Origin: S010-25 sp964466455
GTDB lineage: Bacteria > Pseudomonadota > Gammaproteobacteria > SZUA-229
DNA length: 64,000 bases
NCBI GenBank assembly: GCA_964466455.1
Contig: CAYXNL010000001.1
Span: 1 to 64,000, forward strand
Direction of reading: 5' to 3'
Positions 27,633 to 36,178 of this stretch are shown one piece after another (the stretch's first letter is position 1; every line of letters begins with the position of its first letter). The notes under the pieces were generated by a model. That model had not been told where the DNA came from. It saw only the letters and a list, made by a program, of their open reading frames with translations, and searched no databases. Both the position numbers and the translations under genes were made by a program.

Positions 27633-28850
27633 TCAGTGGTGGTGTTTTTTCAAAACCAGACAGCCATTAGTACCACCAAAACCAAAGTTATTGGACATTG
27701 CCAGTTGCATATCAATATTATCCTGCCTTTGCGTCACAATAGGCATATCTACAGCCTGCTCATCCAGTTTTTCAATATTAGCCGATGCCTGAATAAAATT
27801 ATTTTCCATCATCAACAGGGTATAAATCACTTCCTGAGCACCCGATGCTCCCAGAGAATGTCCTGCCAGTGATTTACTTGAACTAATTGGCGGGATGTTT
27901 TTACCAAAAGTTTCACGAATAGCAAGAAGTTCTTTGGTATCACCTACTGGTGTACTGGTTCCATGTGAGTTGATATAGTCGAGATTTTCATTAATATTCT
28001 GCATGGCCATCTGCATACAGCGGTTTGCTCCCTCTCCGGAAGGGGCAACCATATCAAAACCATCTGATGTGGCTCCGTAGCCCACAATTTCAGCATAGAT
28101 ATGGGCACCACGCTTTAATGCATGTTCCATCTCTTCAACAACTATTGTTGCACCACCACCAGCGATTACAAAACCATCACGGTCTGCATCATAGGTACGT
28201 GAAGCCTGTTCGGGTGTCTCATTAAAATTGCTGGAGAGTGCGCCCATTGCATCAAACATCATGCTGAGTGACCAGTGTTCTTCCTCCGCGCCGCCGGCAA
28301 AGATAATATCCTGTTTACCAAGCTGAATCAGTTCACAGGCGTTGCCGATACAGTGAGTACTGGTGGCGCAGGCAGAACTGATTGAGTAATTGACACCTTT
28401 TATGTGAAATGGTGTAGCAAGGCAGGCTGATACGGTGCTTGCCATGGTGCGCGGAACCATATATGGGCCTACCCGACGGATACCCTTCGAACGCAGGATA
28501 TCCGCTGCTTCAACCTGATTAGCAGAGGAACCGCCACCCGAACCCATAATAATACCGGTGTGTATATTAGAAACCTGATTGTCATCAAGTCCGGCATCGG
28601 TGATAGCCTGTTGCATGGAAATATAGCCATAAGTGGCTGCATCACCCATAAAGCGTTTTATCTTACGGTCAATAAAATTATCAACATCAATAATGACGCT
28701 GCCAGCAACCTGACTGCGCATACCGATATCTGCATATTCCTGTTTAAATTTTATGCCGGAATGACCCTGCTGTAGCGATTCCAGTACCGTTTTTTTATCA
28801 TTTCCCAGGCAGGAGACAATTCCTATGCCTGAAATTACAACTCGTTTCAT
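27633..28850 (-). CDS. fabB: 3-oxoacyl-ACP synthase I
   Basis: The 405-residue condensing enzyme of fatty acid synthesis, KAS I, which elongates unsaturated intermediates. The catalytic Cys lies in SSACATSTHCIGNA near 163, the His residues in NSHGTSTPVGDT near 297 and KSLAGHSLGASG near 332, and the C-terminal glycine-rich loop is NNFGFGGTNG. It follows fabA by 12 bp on the same strand, the fabAB pair used for anaerobic synthesis of unsaturated fatty acids. Length is standard. Confidence 0.96.
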   Translation of the reverse strand: MKRVVISGIGIVSCLGNDKKTVLESLQQGHSGIKFKQEYADIGMRSQVAGSVIIDVDNFIDRKIKRFMGDAATYGYISMQQAITDAGLDDNQVSNIHTGIIMGSGGGSSANQVEAADILRSKGIRRVGPYMVPRTMASTVSACLATPFHIKGVNYSISSACATSTHCIGNACELIQLGKQDIIFAGGAEEEHWSLSMMFDAMGALSSNFNETPEQASRTYDADRDGFVIAGGGATIVVEEMEHALKRGAHIYAEIVGYGATSDGFDMVAPSGEGANRCMQMAMQNINENLDYINSHGTSTPVGDTKELLAIRETFGKNIPPISSSKSLAGHSLGASGAQEVIYTLLMMENNFIQASANIEKLDEQAVDMPIVTQRQDNIDMQLAMSNNFGFGGTNGCLVLKKHHH

Positions 28851-28862
28851 AGGTATAATGCC

Positions 28863-29399
28863 TCAAAAATCTTTTGTTGAGGTGAATAATCCAACCCGAA
28901 GGTTTTTTGCAGTATAAATTTCACGTTTATCCACAAACATTGCTGCATCAGCAATGCCCATCACCAGCCCTCTGGCAATAACACGTTTAATATTAATCTG
29001 ATATTCTACCAGTTTTGCTGTGGGTCGGACCTGACCGGAGAATTTTACATCGCCGACACCCAGTGCTCGTCCCCGTCCCGGATGTCCTGTCCAGCCAAGA
29101 TAAAATCCCAGCAGCTGCCACATTGCATCAAGACCCAGGCAGCCCGGCATAACGGGATCGCTTTTAAAATGGCATTCAAAAAACCATAAATCAGGGATAA
29201 TATCCAGCTCGGCATGTATTTCACCCTTATTATGGCTGCCACCGGTTTTTGCAATGTGTGTGATGCGATCGAGCATTAACATATTGGGTGCGGGTAACTG
29301 GGCGTTTCCCGGTCCAAATAACTCGCCTCGGCTACAGGTGAGTAAATCTTCATAACTGTATGAATCCAGGCGTTTAATGGTATCCTGATCTGCAAGCAT
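28863..29399 (-). CDS. fabA: 3-hydroxydecanoyl-ACP dehydratase/isomerase
   Basis: A 178-residue hot-dog enzyme that dehydrates 3-hydroxydecanoyl-ACP and isomerises the product to cis-3-decenoyl-ACP, opening the unsaturated branch. The active-site region HFKSDPVMPGCLGLDAMWQLLGFY contains the catalytic His and Asp. LPAPNMLMLDRI and KFSGQVRPTAK are also family hallmarks. It heads the fabA-fabB operon. Together with fabB it makes unsaturated lipids without oxygen. Confidence 0.96.
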   Translation of the reverse strand: MLADQDTIKRLDSYSYEDLLTCSRGELFGPGNAQLPAPNMLMLDRITHIAKTGGSHNKGEIHAELDIIPDLWFFECHFKSDPVMPGCLGLDAMWQLLGFYLGWTGHPGRGRALGVGDVKFSGQVRPTAKLVEYQINIKRVIARGLVMGIADAAMFVDKREIYTAKNLRVGLFTSTKDF

Positions 29400-29549
29400 A
29401 ATTTACGATCTCTTGTCGATATATCTGGTTCAGGCGTTTGTCTTGTGTTCTCCAGACAAACGCGGGAAAAATAATCGGCCAATTTTATAGGAAAATCATG
29501 GTTTATGATATGACAAGTATACATATTTCACTGTATTTTAAGGTGTAAC

Positions 29550-29861
29550 ATGGAAAATTTACTCTTCATAGCGATTGTTATCGCGATTATTCTATACTGG
29601 TGGGACAATCGTAAAAGCAATGAGCTGGTGCTGTCTCATTGCCGGAATGAATGTAAGAAGGCGCATGTTCAGCTACTGGATGCCTCTGTCATGTGTCAGC
29701 GTAGCTGGTTGCGTAAAAAACAGGGTAGTGGCTTACAGATAGGTCGTTTATTCAGCTTTGAATACAGTGATGATAATGAAAGTCGCCATCATGGCTATAT
29801 TGTATTGATTGGACGGCAGGTGGTAGAGACAGGATTCCCTGACGGAGAAATATTTCATTGA
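29550..29861 (+). CDS. DUF3301 membrane-anchored protein
   Basis: A 103-residue protein with one N-terminal helix (about 3-19) and a conserved body: WWDNRKSNELVLSHCRNECKKAHVQLLDASVMCQRSWLRKK is split by the family pattern of two Cys, followed by FSFEYSDDNESRHHGYIVLIG. This matches DUF3301 of gammaproteobacteria; its function is unknown. It is oriented away from fabA and preceded by AAGGTG as ribosome site. Confidence 0.85.
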   Translation: MENLLFIAIVIAIILYWWDNRKSNELVLSHCRNECKKAHVQLLDASVMCQRSWLRKKQGSGLQIGRLFSFEYSDDNESRHHGYIVLIGRQVVETGFPDGEIFH

Positions 29862-29917
29862 AGAGCCGTCATTCTATATTCCTGGCTCTTCAATGAAAAG
29901 TTATTTTAGGATTATCA

Positions 29918-30373
29918 CTAGTTAGTGAAAAAACGTTTCTCGAAGCGTATGCGAACCGGGTTTTTTTCACCTGCTGGCGTGATTTTTATGTCAAATTTCA
30001 GATGTTCGCCATTACTGATCTCAGTATTAGCCAGGTAATACATTGCGGTTCCTTCTTTTATCAGCTTGAAATTAAGTGACTTGTACTGCCCTGACATATT
30101 GCTGGCAGAACCCTCAATTTTTGCTGCTACCGGCTCTCCTGTCGTGTGCAGTACTTTTTTTAGTACGGCGATATTGATAAGAACGTGGTTGCTGGATCGT
30201 GGCAGATCATACTGTTTGGCAACGTCCGCCGAGATGGTGTCGCTTCGGAATGCATTGTAGTGAACGACGTAATTACCGAACTCTTTCATATTATCTGCAT
30301 AACTAAATGAACTCATGCTGATTAAACCAAAGGTTATCAGGATGACCAGACTTTTTTTAATGTAACTGTACAT
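29918..30373 (-). CDS. DUF4426 periplasmic protein
   Basis: A 151-residue protein with a signal peptide (about 1-26, cleavage after SYA) and the DUF4426 signature FGNYVVHYNAFRSDTIS followed by ANQYDL-type residues and LINIAVLKK. The mature domain is a beta-sandwich by pattern. Function is unknown; in other gammaproteobacteria this family lies near fimbrial or proline-metabolism genes, but no such link exists here. It is transcribed alone and converges with the DUF3301 gene. Confidence 0.85.
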   Translation of the reverse strand: MYSYIKKSLVILITFGLISMSSFSYADNMKEFGNYVVHYNAFRSDTISADVAKQYDLPRSSNHVLINIAVLKKVLHTTGEPVAAKIEGSASNMSGQYKSLNFKLIKEGTAMYYLANTEISNGEHLKFDIKITPAGEKNPVRIRFEKRFFTN

Positions 30374-30478
30374 ACGGTGTCCTCTTTTTGAAAAATATTA
30401 TTATTGTCGTTACCCTTCCTATTGTAATCGGCTAAGAAATTTTATCAATCCATTAATGCGTTTAATTTCCCGATAAAA

Positions 30479-31606
30479 TCATGAAATTCCTGTTTCTTTG
30501 AGTAGTTGTTTACCAATACACTGACCTCGCCAGCCTTTTAGTACAACGCATTCTCTATTTGTTGTTATCAGCTTTTCCAGTTCTTTTCTTGAACATAAGA
30601 TGGTGCTGGATATGCCGAGTTTATCTGCTTTGGCGTTAAGTAGCCTCTGTGCTGCTTTTAACTGGTTTTTTTGAGACGCTGAAAGTATCTGATGATTGTT
30701 TTCTGGCCACAGTGCCGGGATTTGGTCAAGTGCCTTTTTAATGGCTTTAAATAGAAGTATCTGCTGTTCGTTGGAAACAGAAAAACGGTTCGCTAACAGA
30801 TAATTAATATCCGTCAGCTTTGTTGGAGGGTGCAGGCTAAGTTCAATAATTTCTTCATCACGCAGAACTCGTCGTCGGGTGGTATCGGTTTCTATCGCAA
30901 TATTTTCACGCCACAATGCAATAGCCTGAATAATTGCCAGTTTTTTACCGTGATACTTCCGGCCACCCTTAATACGTTGCCAGAGTGTCTGTGTGTTGGC
31001 ATTAAACGATATGTCTGATTGAACGGTTTCACTGGAATGTGTCGGGTATAATCTGCGACAGTCTTCTTCAAACCATTCCAGACGCCCTTTATCTGTTAAT
31101 TTTTTATGCAGAATTTTATAGACCTGATACAAATAATAAACATCATCACCGGCATAATTAATTTGCTGTGTGCTTAAAGGGCGCTTTATCCAGTTGGTTC
31201 GGGTCTGGGTTTTAGGTAACTGCACCCCCAGTTCTGCTTCTACCATACTGGCATAACCAATCTGGTCATGCCGGCCTAACAATGCACAGGCAATCTGGGT
31301 GTCGTGTATTGGTGCGGGGATAAAACCAAAGTGATGAAACAGAACTTCCAGATCCTGAGAGCAGGAGTGGAATACCTTAATTGTACGGGGGTTAAGGAAA
31401 ATTTTCTGCAGGGCAGGCCTGGCATCAAAGGCAAGTGGATCGATACAGGCGACAATATTATTACTGGCAATCTGTACCAGGCCAAGGTGCGGGTAAAAAG
31501 TAGTTTCGCGGAAAAATTCAGTATCAATACTAAGAACAGGTTCATTTAAAAAATCATCTAGCAGTTGATCCATCTTTACTGTGTTGTTAATTAAAACCGG
31601 TTTCAT
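30479..31606 (-). CDS. rnd: Ribonuclease D
   Basis: A 375-residue 3'-5' exoribonuclease for tRNA and small RNA maturation. The DEDD exonuclease domain (about 1-175) shows IDTEFFRETTFYP, the HSCSQDLEVL motif and the motif III Tyr/Asp (NYAGDDVYYL). Two HRDC-type helical domains follow (about 210-290 and 300-370). Length fits E. coli RNase D. It lies 29 bp downstream of the TerB-like gene on the same strand. Confidence 0.95.
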   Translation of the reverse strand: MKPVLINNTVKMDQLLDDFLNEPVLSIDTEFFRETTFYPHLGLVQIASNNIVACIDPLAFDARPALQKIFLNPRTIKVFHSCSQDLEVLFHHFGFIPAPIHDTQIACALLGRHDQIGYASMVEAELGVQLPKTQTRTNWIKRPLSTQQINYAGDDVYYLYQVYKILHKKLTDKGRLEWFEEDCRRLYPTHSSETVQSDISFNANTQTLWQRIKGGRKYHGKKLAIIQAIALWRENIAIETDTTRRRVLRDEEIIELSLHPPTKLTDINYLLANRFSVSNEQQILLFKAIKKALDQIPALWPENNHQILSASQKNQLKAAQRLLNAKADKLGISSTILCSRKELEKLITTNRECVVLKGWRGQCIGKQLLKETGIS

Positions 31607-31635
31607 TGTAGCTTCGTGTTGGTATAGAGGTGCCC

Positions 31636-32082
31636 TTAACAGGCTTCGTATTTTGTTTTTATAAAAGCGTGGTGTGGTACATGCAGTAAATCAGCCAGAC
31701 AACGTACCAGATGTTCTTCGTATTTGTCCAGTTTTCCATCGGCAAAGGCCAATGACCACAGATCAGCAACCAGATTAATCTTTTGTTGTTGAGTGTAATG
31801 CTCATTTAACAGTGAAGTAAATGCATAATAATCTGTTGCCTGACGTTTTTTATCAGTGGCAAGTTTCAATAAAGACTCTGTTTCATCTTCAGCCAGGTTG
31901 AATTCCTGATTAAATAACTGCCGGATCTTTTGTTGTTCTGTGTCGGTTACTTCATTATCAACATATATCATTTCTACCATCAATACGGCGCAGGCAAGCT
32001 GAAGCCTGTGTTCCAGTGGCTTCTGATTATCTTCCGTATTACTCAGGTAGTGATGAAAAAATTGTTGTAGTTTATCAAGCAT
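31636..32082 (-). CDS. TerB-like protein
   Basis: A 148-residue all-helical cytoplasmic protein. RLQLACAVLMVEMIYVDNEVTDTE and DLWSLAFADGKLDKYEEHLVRCLADLL are the paired acidic metal-binding motifs of the TerB/DjlA-N fold. Family members are linked to membrane stress and tellurite resistance, but the stand-alone form has no firm role. It starts 2 bp after the stop of the glutaredoxin-like gene, so the two are coupled. Part of a dispersed repeat (31625-31638) touches its stop codon. Confidence 0.85.
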   Translation of the reverse strand: MLDKLQQFFHHYLSNTEDNQKPLEHRLQLACAVLMVEMIYVDNEVTDTEQQKIRQLFNQEFNLAEDETESLLKLATDKKRQATDYYAFTSLLNEHYTQQQKINLVADLWSLAFADGKLDKYEEHLVRCLADLLHVPHHAFIKTKYEAC

Positions 32083-32084
32083 TG

Positions 32085-32489
32085 TTAAAGTAGTGAGTTG
32101 GTTTTCTGATTATGAGTCTCTTTAATGGCGGCTTTAATCTGTTCAGGATTAAAACCCTGAAGGCGATATTTTCCAATAAGAAGTAGTGGAATAGCGCCTT
32201 CTCCCATTTCTTTATAAAGTTGTTTCCCTCGTTTTGTGTTTTCCATATCATATTCACAATAACTGATATGATTTTCCTGGAAATACTTCTTTGCCTGGTA
32301 GCAGTATGTGCACCACCAGGCGCCAAGCATAATAACATCGGGTCTGTGTTGAATAATTTCAGGGGTACATTCAACAGTGTTAACCGTTTCATGCCAGTTT
32401 ATCGCAATAAAGGCAATAAGCAAAACACCTATAATTAGAATAATATTCTTTTTATGTCGAGCAGGTTGTTGTGCCGTGCTGTCAGTCAT
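32085..32489 (-). CDS. Membrane-anchored glutaredoxin-like protein
   Basis: A 134-residue protein with one N-terminal helix (about 15-31) and a glutaredoxin/thioredoxin fold outside it. The redox motif is CTYC within GAWWCTYCYQAKKYF (about 57-71), and the cis-Pro follows in AIPLLLIG. By topology the domain should face the periplasm, suggesting a thiol-disulfide role there rather than glutathione-dependent cytoplasmic reduction. It is upstream of, and nearly overlapping, the TerB-like gene. Confidence 0.8.
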   Translation of the reverse strand: MTDSTAQQPARHKKNIILIIGVLLIAFIAINWHETVNTVECTPEIIQHRPDVIMLGAWWCTYCYQAKKYFQENHISYCEYDMENTKRGKQLYKEMGEGAIPLLLIGKYRLQGFNPEQIKAAIKETHNQKTNSLL

Positions 32490-32537
32490 TAGTAATAAGT
32501 TACCGTACCTTGCGAATAAATTTTTATCTGGCTGCTA

Positions 32538-32620
32538 AGGAACCTCTGAACGAGTCCGGGTAAAATAGATTGAGATTCAGAACCCATGATGTTCGTTTAC
32601 GACCTGTTCAGAGGTTTCCT
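32538..32620. mobile_element. MITE-like element with CTCTGAAC/GTTCAGAG termini
   Basis: Terminal inverted repeats AGGAACCTCTGAAC (32538-32551) and GTTCAGAGGTTTCCT (32606-32620) pair apart from one inserted T. The 83-bp element is non-coding and fills the gap between the glutaredoxin-like gene and the MlaC-like gene. A diverged relative appears at 34088-34147. Confidence 0.6.
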
Positions 32621-32673
32621 GACGCCCGATAGATTGCCGCCGGGTTGTTTATGCAGAAATTCTCTGGCGAGTA

Positions 32674-33414
32674 TTAATAGTTATTACGATACTGGTGTAG
32701 TTGTGACATAAAATGCTGGCGATAATAGAGCACAGCACTGGCGCCGTTCGCACGTACATCAATAATTTTCCAGTCATTACCTGCTCGGCGCATACGGAAA
32801 TTTAACCGCATTGGACTCGTGCCTCGATGGTAGATGATAGTGCGTACAAATGCTTCCATCGGCCCACGATATTGGGCAGGAATGAAGCGAATTTGTGTAT
32901 TTGCTGCATCAAAACTTCCCAGGTTCCTGGCTAGACTGGAAAGGAAAGTTTGGCGCAGCTGTTTCTGAAAAGCTGTTTTTTCTTCAGGAGACATATATCG
33001 GGCGTAAGGCCCGATAATCCAGTGTGTCATATTATTAAAGTCAAAATGGGGGATGATTTGTGTTTTAATAAAATGGCGTAAGTTCGCTGGACTAATATTT
33101 TCGGCACGTGTAGTAAATGTGGTGATTTTTCTCAGTGTATCCTTAATTACCTGTACCGGATCAGTCGGATAGCTAAATGGCTCTGGAAAATAGTCGCGCG
33201 AGTAATATTGCCGGGTATGGTGTTGCCAGAATGGGGTTTGGTTAAAATGGTTACCATTATACCGGCTGGTCATGCCTGATCTTGAAGTAATAGTTTGTGC
33301 AGATGTGGGTACGTTACTGTGCGTTATTTTGCCGCTGTTCTGTGCGGTAGCATTTGCCAGCGGGGTAACGAGAAAAAATGCAAATAATGCAAAAGATGCA
33401 AGAAGTTGAATCAT
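32674..33414 (-). CDS. MlaC/Ttg2D-type phospholipid-binding protein
   Basis: A 246-residue exported protein with a signal peptide (about 1-24) and a Tgt2/MlaC domain: HFDFNNMTHWIIGPYARYMSPEEKTAFQKQLRQTFLSSLARNL and, near the C-terminus, GNDWKIIDVRANGASAVLYYRQHF. MlaC shuttles phospholipids between the outer-membrane MlaA complex and the inner-membrane MlaFEDB transporter. Here it stands without mlaFEDB, so the substrate or partner may differ. The start at 33414 is chosen because the signal peptide begins there and AGGT precedes it. An unusual Ser/Thr/Asn/His-rich linker (about 25-75) separates signal and domain. Confidence 0.85.
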   Translation of the reverse strand: MIQLLASFALFAFFLVTPLANATAQNSGKITHSNVPTSAQTITSRSGMTSRYNGNHFNQTPFWQHHTRQYYSRDYFPEPFSYPTDPVQVIKDTLRKITTFTTRAENISPANLRHFIKTQIIPHFDFNNMTHWIIGPYARYMSPEEKTAFQKQLRQTFLSSLARNLGSFDAANTQIRFIPAQYRGPMEAFVRTIIYHRGTSPMRLNFRMRRAGNDWKIIDVRANGASAVLYYRQHFMSQLHQYRNNY

Positions 33415-33497
33415 AATCGTACCTGCCTGTGGTTCATTAACAGAGTGCAGCAATTCTAGCAGGAAATGTTTCGGTAGCGAGGATTATTTCAGGCGGA

Positions 33498-34040
33498 TCA
33501 ATGGAATTTGTAACGTGCGATACGCTTTATTTTTACTTCACCTGTTTTGCCAAAAATTGTTACCCGGGTGATAATGGGTGAGTTACCACGGCAGAAGTCC
33601 TCAAATGGGGTACGTTCCTGAATGTCTACGCCGTCAATTGTTACCGTAAAAGCCGTTGAAATGGATGATCCGCAAATGCCGTCCATATCACGACTAAATA
33701 CCTGTGGTTCCAGGGTAATGGTGTAATCGCCCGAGCTAAGAGAGCAGGTTCTGGTGACCTTCCTGGTGCGAATAATTTCGGTTGAATCACTTTCATGGTT
33801 AATATCAACCATGTTCCATGGTGAGTAGGTACCATTCTTAGCTGAGTAATGAAAAGTAGCGCCTTTATTTCCTTCGAGTAATGAATTCGTGATGGTGGCA
33901 ATATCGGCACCGGGATCACATTTATAGGTAACGAGCGGGTAGTTTGATTTAGCAGCCATCGCTTCAGGCGCGGCAGACAGGCATAGCAGGATACTGACTA
34001 CAAGGTACTTAACTAATTTCTTCAGTTGATCTGGTTGCAT
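33498..34040 (-). CDS. Unidentified exported protein next to the motor-like pair
   Basis: A 180-residue protein with a cleavable signal peptide (about 1-29, AMA-A site). The mature part has at least five Cys, including pairs likely to form disulfides, and is beta-rich in pattern, ending in EVKIKRIARYKFH. No family was recognised. It is on the same strand as the MotA/MotB-like genes (178 bp downstream of them) and as the MlaC-like gene (83 bp upstream of it), so it could be part of either group. Confidence 0.65.
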   Translation of the reverse strand: MQPDQLKKLVKYLVVSILLCLSAAPEAMAAKSNYPLVTYKCDPGADIATITNSLLEGNKGATFHYSAKNGTYSPWNMVDINHESDSTEIIRTRKVTRTCSLSSGDYTITLEPQVFSRDMDGICGSSISTAFTVTIDGVDIQERTPFEDFCRGNSPIITRVTIFGKTGEVKIKRIARYKFH

Positions 34041-34087
34041 TTTGGTACTACAGGCACGTTAATTATCTGACTTTCTGTTGTTTCCCC

Positions 34088-34147
34088 GGAAATATCTGAA
34101 TAAGCCTGGACCCAGGATGTTTATTCACGAATGGCTCAGAGGCTGCT
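34088..34147. repeat. Degenerate copy of the 32538-32620 element
   Basis: The sequence shares the pattern of the nearby MITE-like element: CTGAAYRAG at the left, CCMRGATGTTYRTTYACGA in the middle and CTCAGAGG at the right. It also folds on its own through TGAATAA...TTATTCA with an inner CCTGG...CCAGG. It is non-coding and lies between the motor-like pair and the exported protein gene. Confidence 0.45.
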
Positions 34148-34217
34148 CAGGTATCGTTAGCCATAGTATAGAATATAACTGAAAATATTTCTTTCACATT
34201 ATCGATAATAACGGCAT

Positions 34218-35102
34218 TTATTCCTGTGAATAATAGTCATATTTGTTCAATAAATCCTGCATGAAATTCCATGCTTCGTTATAAGTCAGGCCGCTATCTT
34301 TGGGGATGACTATTTTGATATATAATTTCCCTGGATGAGATTTTTTTAACTGAGCAAGTATTTTATGCAGTTTCCTATTGTCAACAATGCGGTACTGACT
34401 ATCGTTAGCATCTTTAAAACGAATACGTTCACGACCGTTAATACGTTCAAAATTGACACTGACAACGTATTTTCCTTTGGCTGTTCGTGCCGGTCTGATC
34501 AGTTTATTATATTTTATCTGGAGTGAACCATAGTCACCCTGCAGGTCAGTCAATTTTCTTGAATTAGCGTCATTATTTTGGCTGATAATAATAATTTTCT
34601 GTCTGGCCTGTTCCAGTGCTTTTCTTTTCTGTCCAATACTAATATTTAACTGCGATAAATTCTGGCTAAGCAATTCAACTTTATCAGTCAGATTATTAAT
34701 GTTTTCCTGTAAATTTTCAAGAGAGTTTTTTAACTGTGTATTCTTGTTTAGTATAATAACAATTTGTTTATTTTTGTTTTCAATAGTGTTCTCAAATTTG
34801 GTATGTTGTTCATGCGCCTGCAAAATTTCTATCCGTAACATAGATATATCATTTTGCGCCTGAGCAAGCTGCTCCTCCAGTGAGGAGTTTTCTCTGGACG
34901 TATTATCAATAATTCTGGATGCTTTTTTCTGTGCACTAACACTGTTGCGTAACTGATCCAGTAACTTCCAGTTCTGTACTACTAATATCATCGAAGACAT
35001 CAGGAAAATCATCACTATCACCATCATAATATCGGTGAAGGATGGCCAGAAGCTTTCACTGTTTAAGTGTTTGTGTCGAAGATCGACAAATCCATTACTC
35101 AT
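34218..35102 (-). CDS. MotB/ZorB-like membrane stator protein with long coiled coil
   Basis: A 294-residue protein. The N-terminus has the stator pattern FWPSFTDIMMVIVMIFLM (18-35): a single helix with an Asp at 24 in the position used for ion transfer by MotB, ExbD, TolR and ZorB. A predicted coiled coil follows from about 45 to 195. The last 90 residues (after GKYVVSVNFERINGRERIRF) form an alpha/beta region resembling a reduced OmpA-like fold but lacking the Asp and Arg residues that bind peptidoglycan. It lies 30 bp after the MotA-like gene, so they should make one complex. No flagellar, tonB, tol or zorC/D genes are near. The role is unknown. Confidence 0.7.
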   Translation of the reverse strand: MSNGFVDLRHKHLNSESFWPSFTDIMMVIVMIFLMSSMILVVQNWKLLDQLRNSVSAQKKASRIIDNTSRENSSLEEQLAQAQNDISMLRIEILQAHEQHTKFENTIENKNKQIVIILNKNTQLKNSLENLQENINNLTDKVELLSQNLSQLNISIGQKRKALEQARQKIIIISQNNDANSRKLTDLQGDYGSLQIKYNKLIRPARTAKGKYVVSVNFERINGRERIRFKDANDSQYRIVDNRKLHKILAQLKKSHPGKLYIKIVIPKDSGLTYNEAWNFMQDLLNKYDYYSQE

Positions 35103-35132
35103 AAATATTCTATTAACTAAAGTGTTATTACT

Positions 35133-36050
35133 CTATTCGGAAAGCCGGAATCCGTGACGTAACAGTGTTTTTATCTCTTCAATATCAGTACTCATACGTT
35201 TCTGCTGGTCAGCATAAGTATTGGTAATTGCGTTCAGATTTCGTCCGGCCTCGGTAAAATCGATCTGGGTTTGTGACATGGTTTGTGCAGCAGTATGTAA
35301 TGCTTTTACCAAACTTCCTATTTCATGCAGCATGCTGTCAGTCTGATAAGTAAAACGTGGCATAATATACAGTGTTGTTGCCTGTTCGATACCACTGAGT
35401 AATTCTGTTTGTACGTCGGTTAGTTTCATATAAAAATAGCCGAAGAACATATAGCAGACGATAGCTGTACCCGTGGTGGATAATGCTGTTGACATACCGT
35501 GGATAACAAGATTCATTCCACCGATTCCATTAGCGCTGTCAATAATTTTGGAGGCTCCAAATAATGCGATGGAAAGTGATACGATGGTACCAAAAACTCC
35601 GGTCAGGATCAGAATGTTATTAATAAAACGCGGCAGACTAAGGTGGGTGTTTTCGGTTGCCATTAGTGTTGATGCCAGTGCGCTATGGTTTACCGCAACA
35701 TTATGCTTGCTAATTTCCAGTACCGATGCATAGCGATTATAGATGAGTGATTTTATATTGATATGTTCGGTCGGTATGGTAACTTCACTCTCCACATTTT
35801 TCAGAAAACGGGTTAGTGCATTTTCTTCACGCATATAGCGTAGTAACAGACTGATTAGCTTTATCAAACCAAAGGCAAATAGGCCAAGAATAGCACTATT
35901 AATAATATAACCGGTATTGGTAACCTGATTGGTGAAATAAACTTCCTTTAGAAAATTAAGGTTCAGCATTAATAAAAATGCGGTTATAACAGAAAGTAGT
36001 ACCAGTTGAAACAGAATGCTTCGGCTATAATTTGCTTTGTACTGAACCAT
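35133..36050 (-). CDS. MotA/TolQ/ExbB-family proton channel protein (ZorA-like)
   Basis: A 305-residue inner-membrane protein with four predicted helices: about 10-30, 45-66, 138-164 and 186-212. The last two form the family core, with ILTGVFGTIVSLSIALFG and STALSTTGTAIVCYMFFGYFY carrying the small and hydroxyl residues typical of MotA/TolQ/ExbB pores. A cytoplasmic loop (about 70-137) and a helical C-terminal tail (about 215-305) complete it. It would form the pentameric ring around a dimer of the downstream MotB-like protein. The tail is much shorter than that of ZorA. The partner gene is 30 bp downstream. Confidence 0.75.
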   Translation of the reverse strand: MVQYKANYSRSILFQLVLLSVITAFLLMLNLNFLKEVYFTNQVTNTGYIINSAILGLFAFGLIKLISLLLRYMREENALTRFLKNVESEVTIPTEHINIKSLIYNRYASVLEISKHNVAVNHSALASTLMATENTHLSLPRFINNILILTGVFGTIVSLSIALFGASKIIDSANGIGGMNLVIHGMSTALSTTGTAIVCYMFFGYFYMKLTDVQTELLSGIEQATTLYIMPRFTYQTDSMLHEIGSLVKALHTAAQTMSQTQIDFTEAGRNLNAITNTYADQQKRMSTDIEEIKTLLRHGFRLSE

Positions 36051-36178
36051 GGGGTAATGCCTTTATGATGTTGATGGTTGTGCAGGTTGGCCTGAGTATA
36101 AAACCTTAGTGGATATAGAGCTACTTCCCCGATGGTATAGAGCCATGAGTACAGGTGTTCCTTAGCCAGTGTGGTTGA

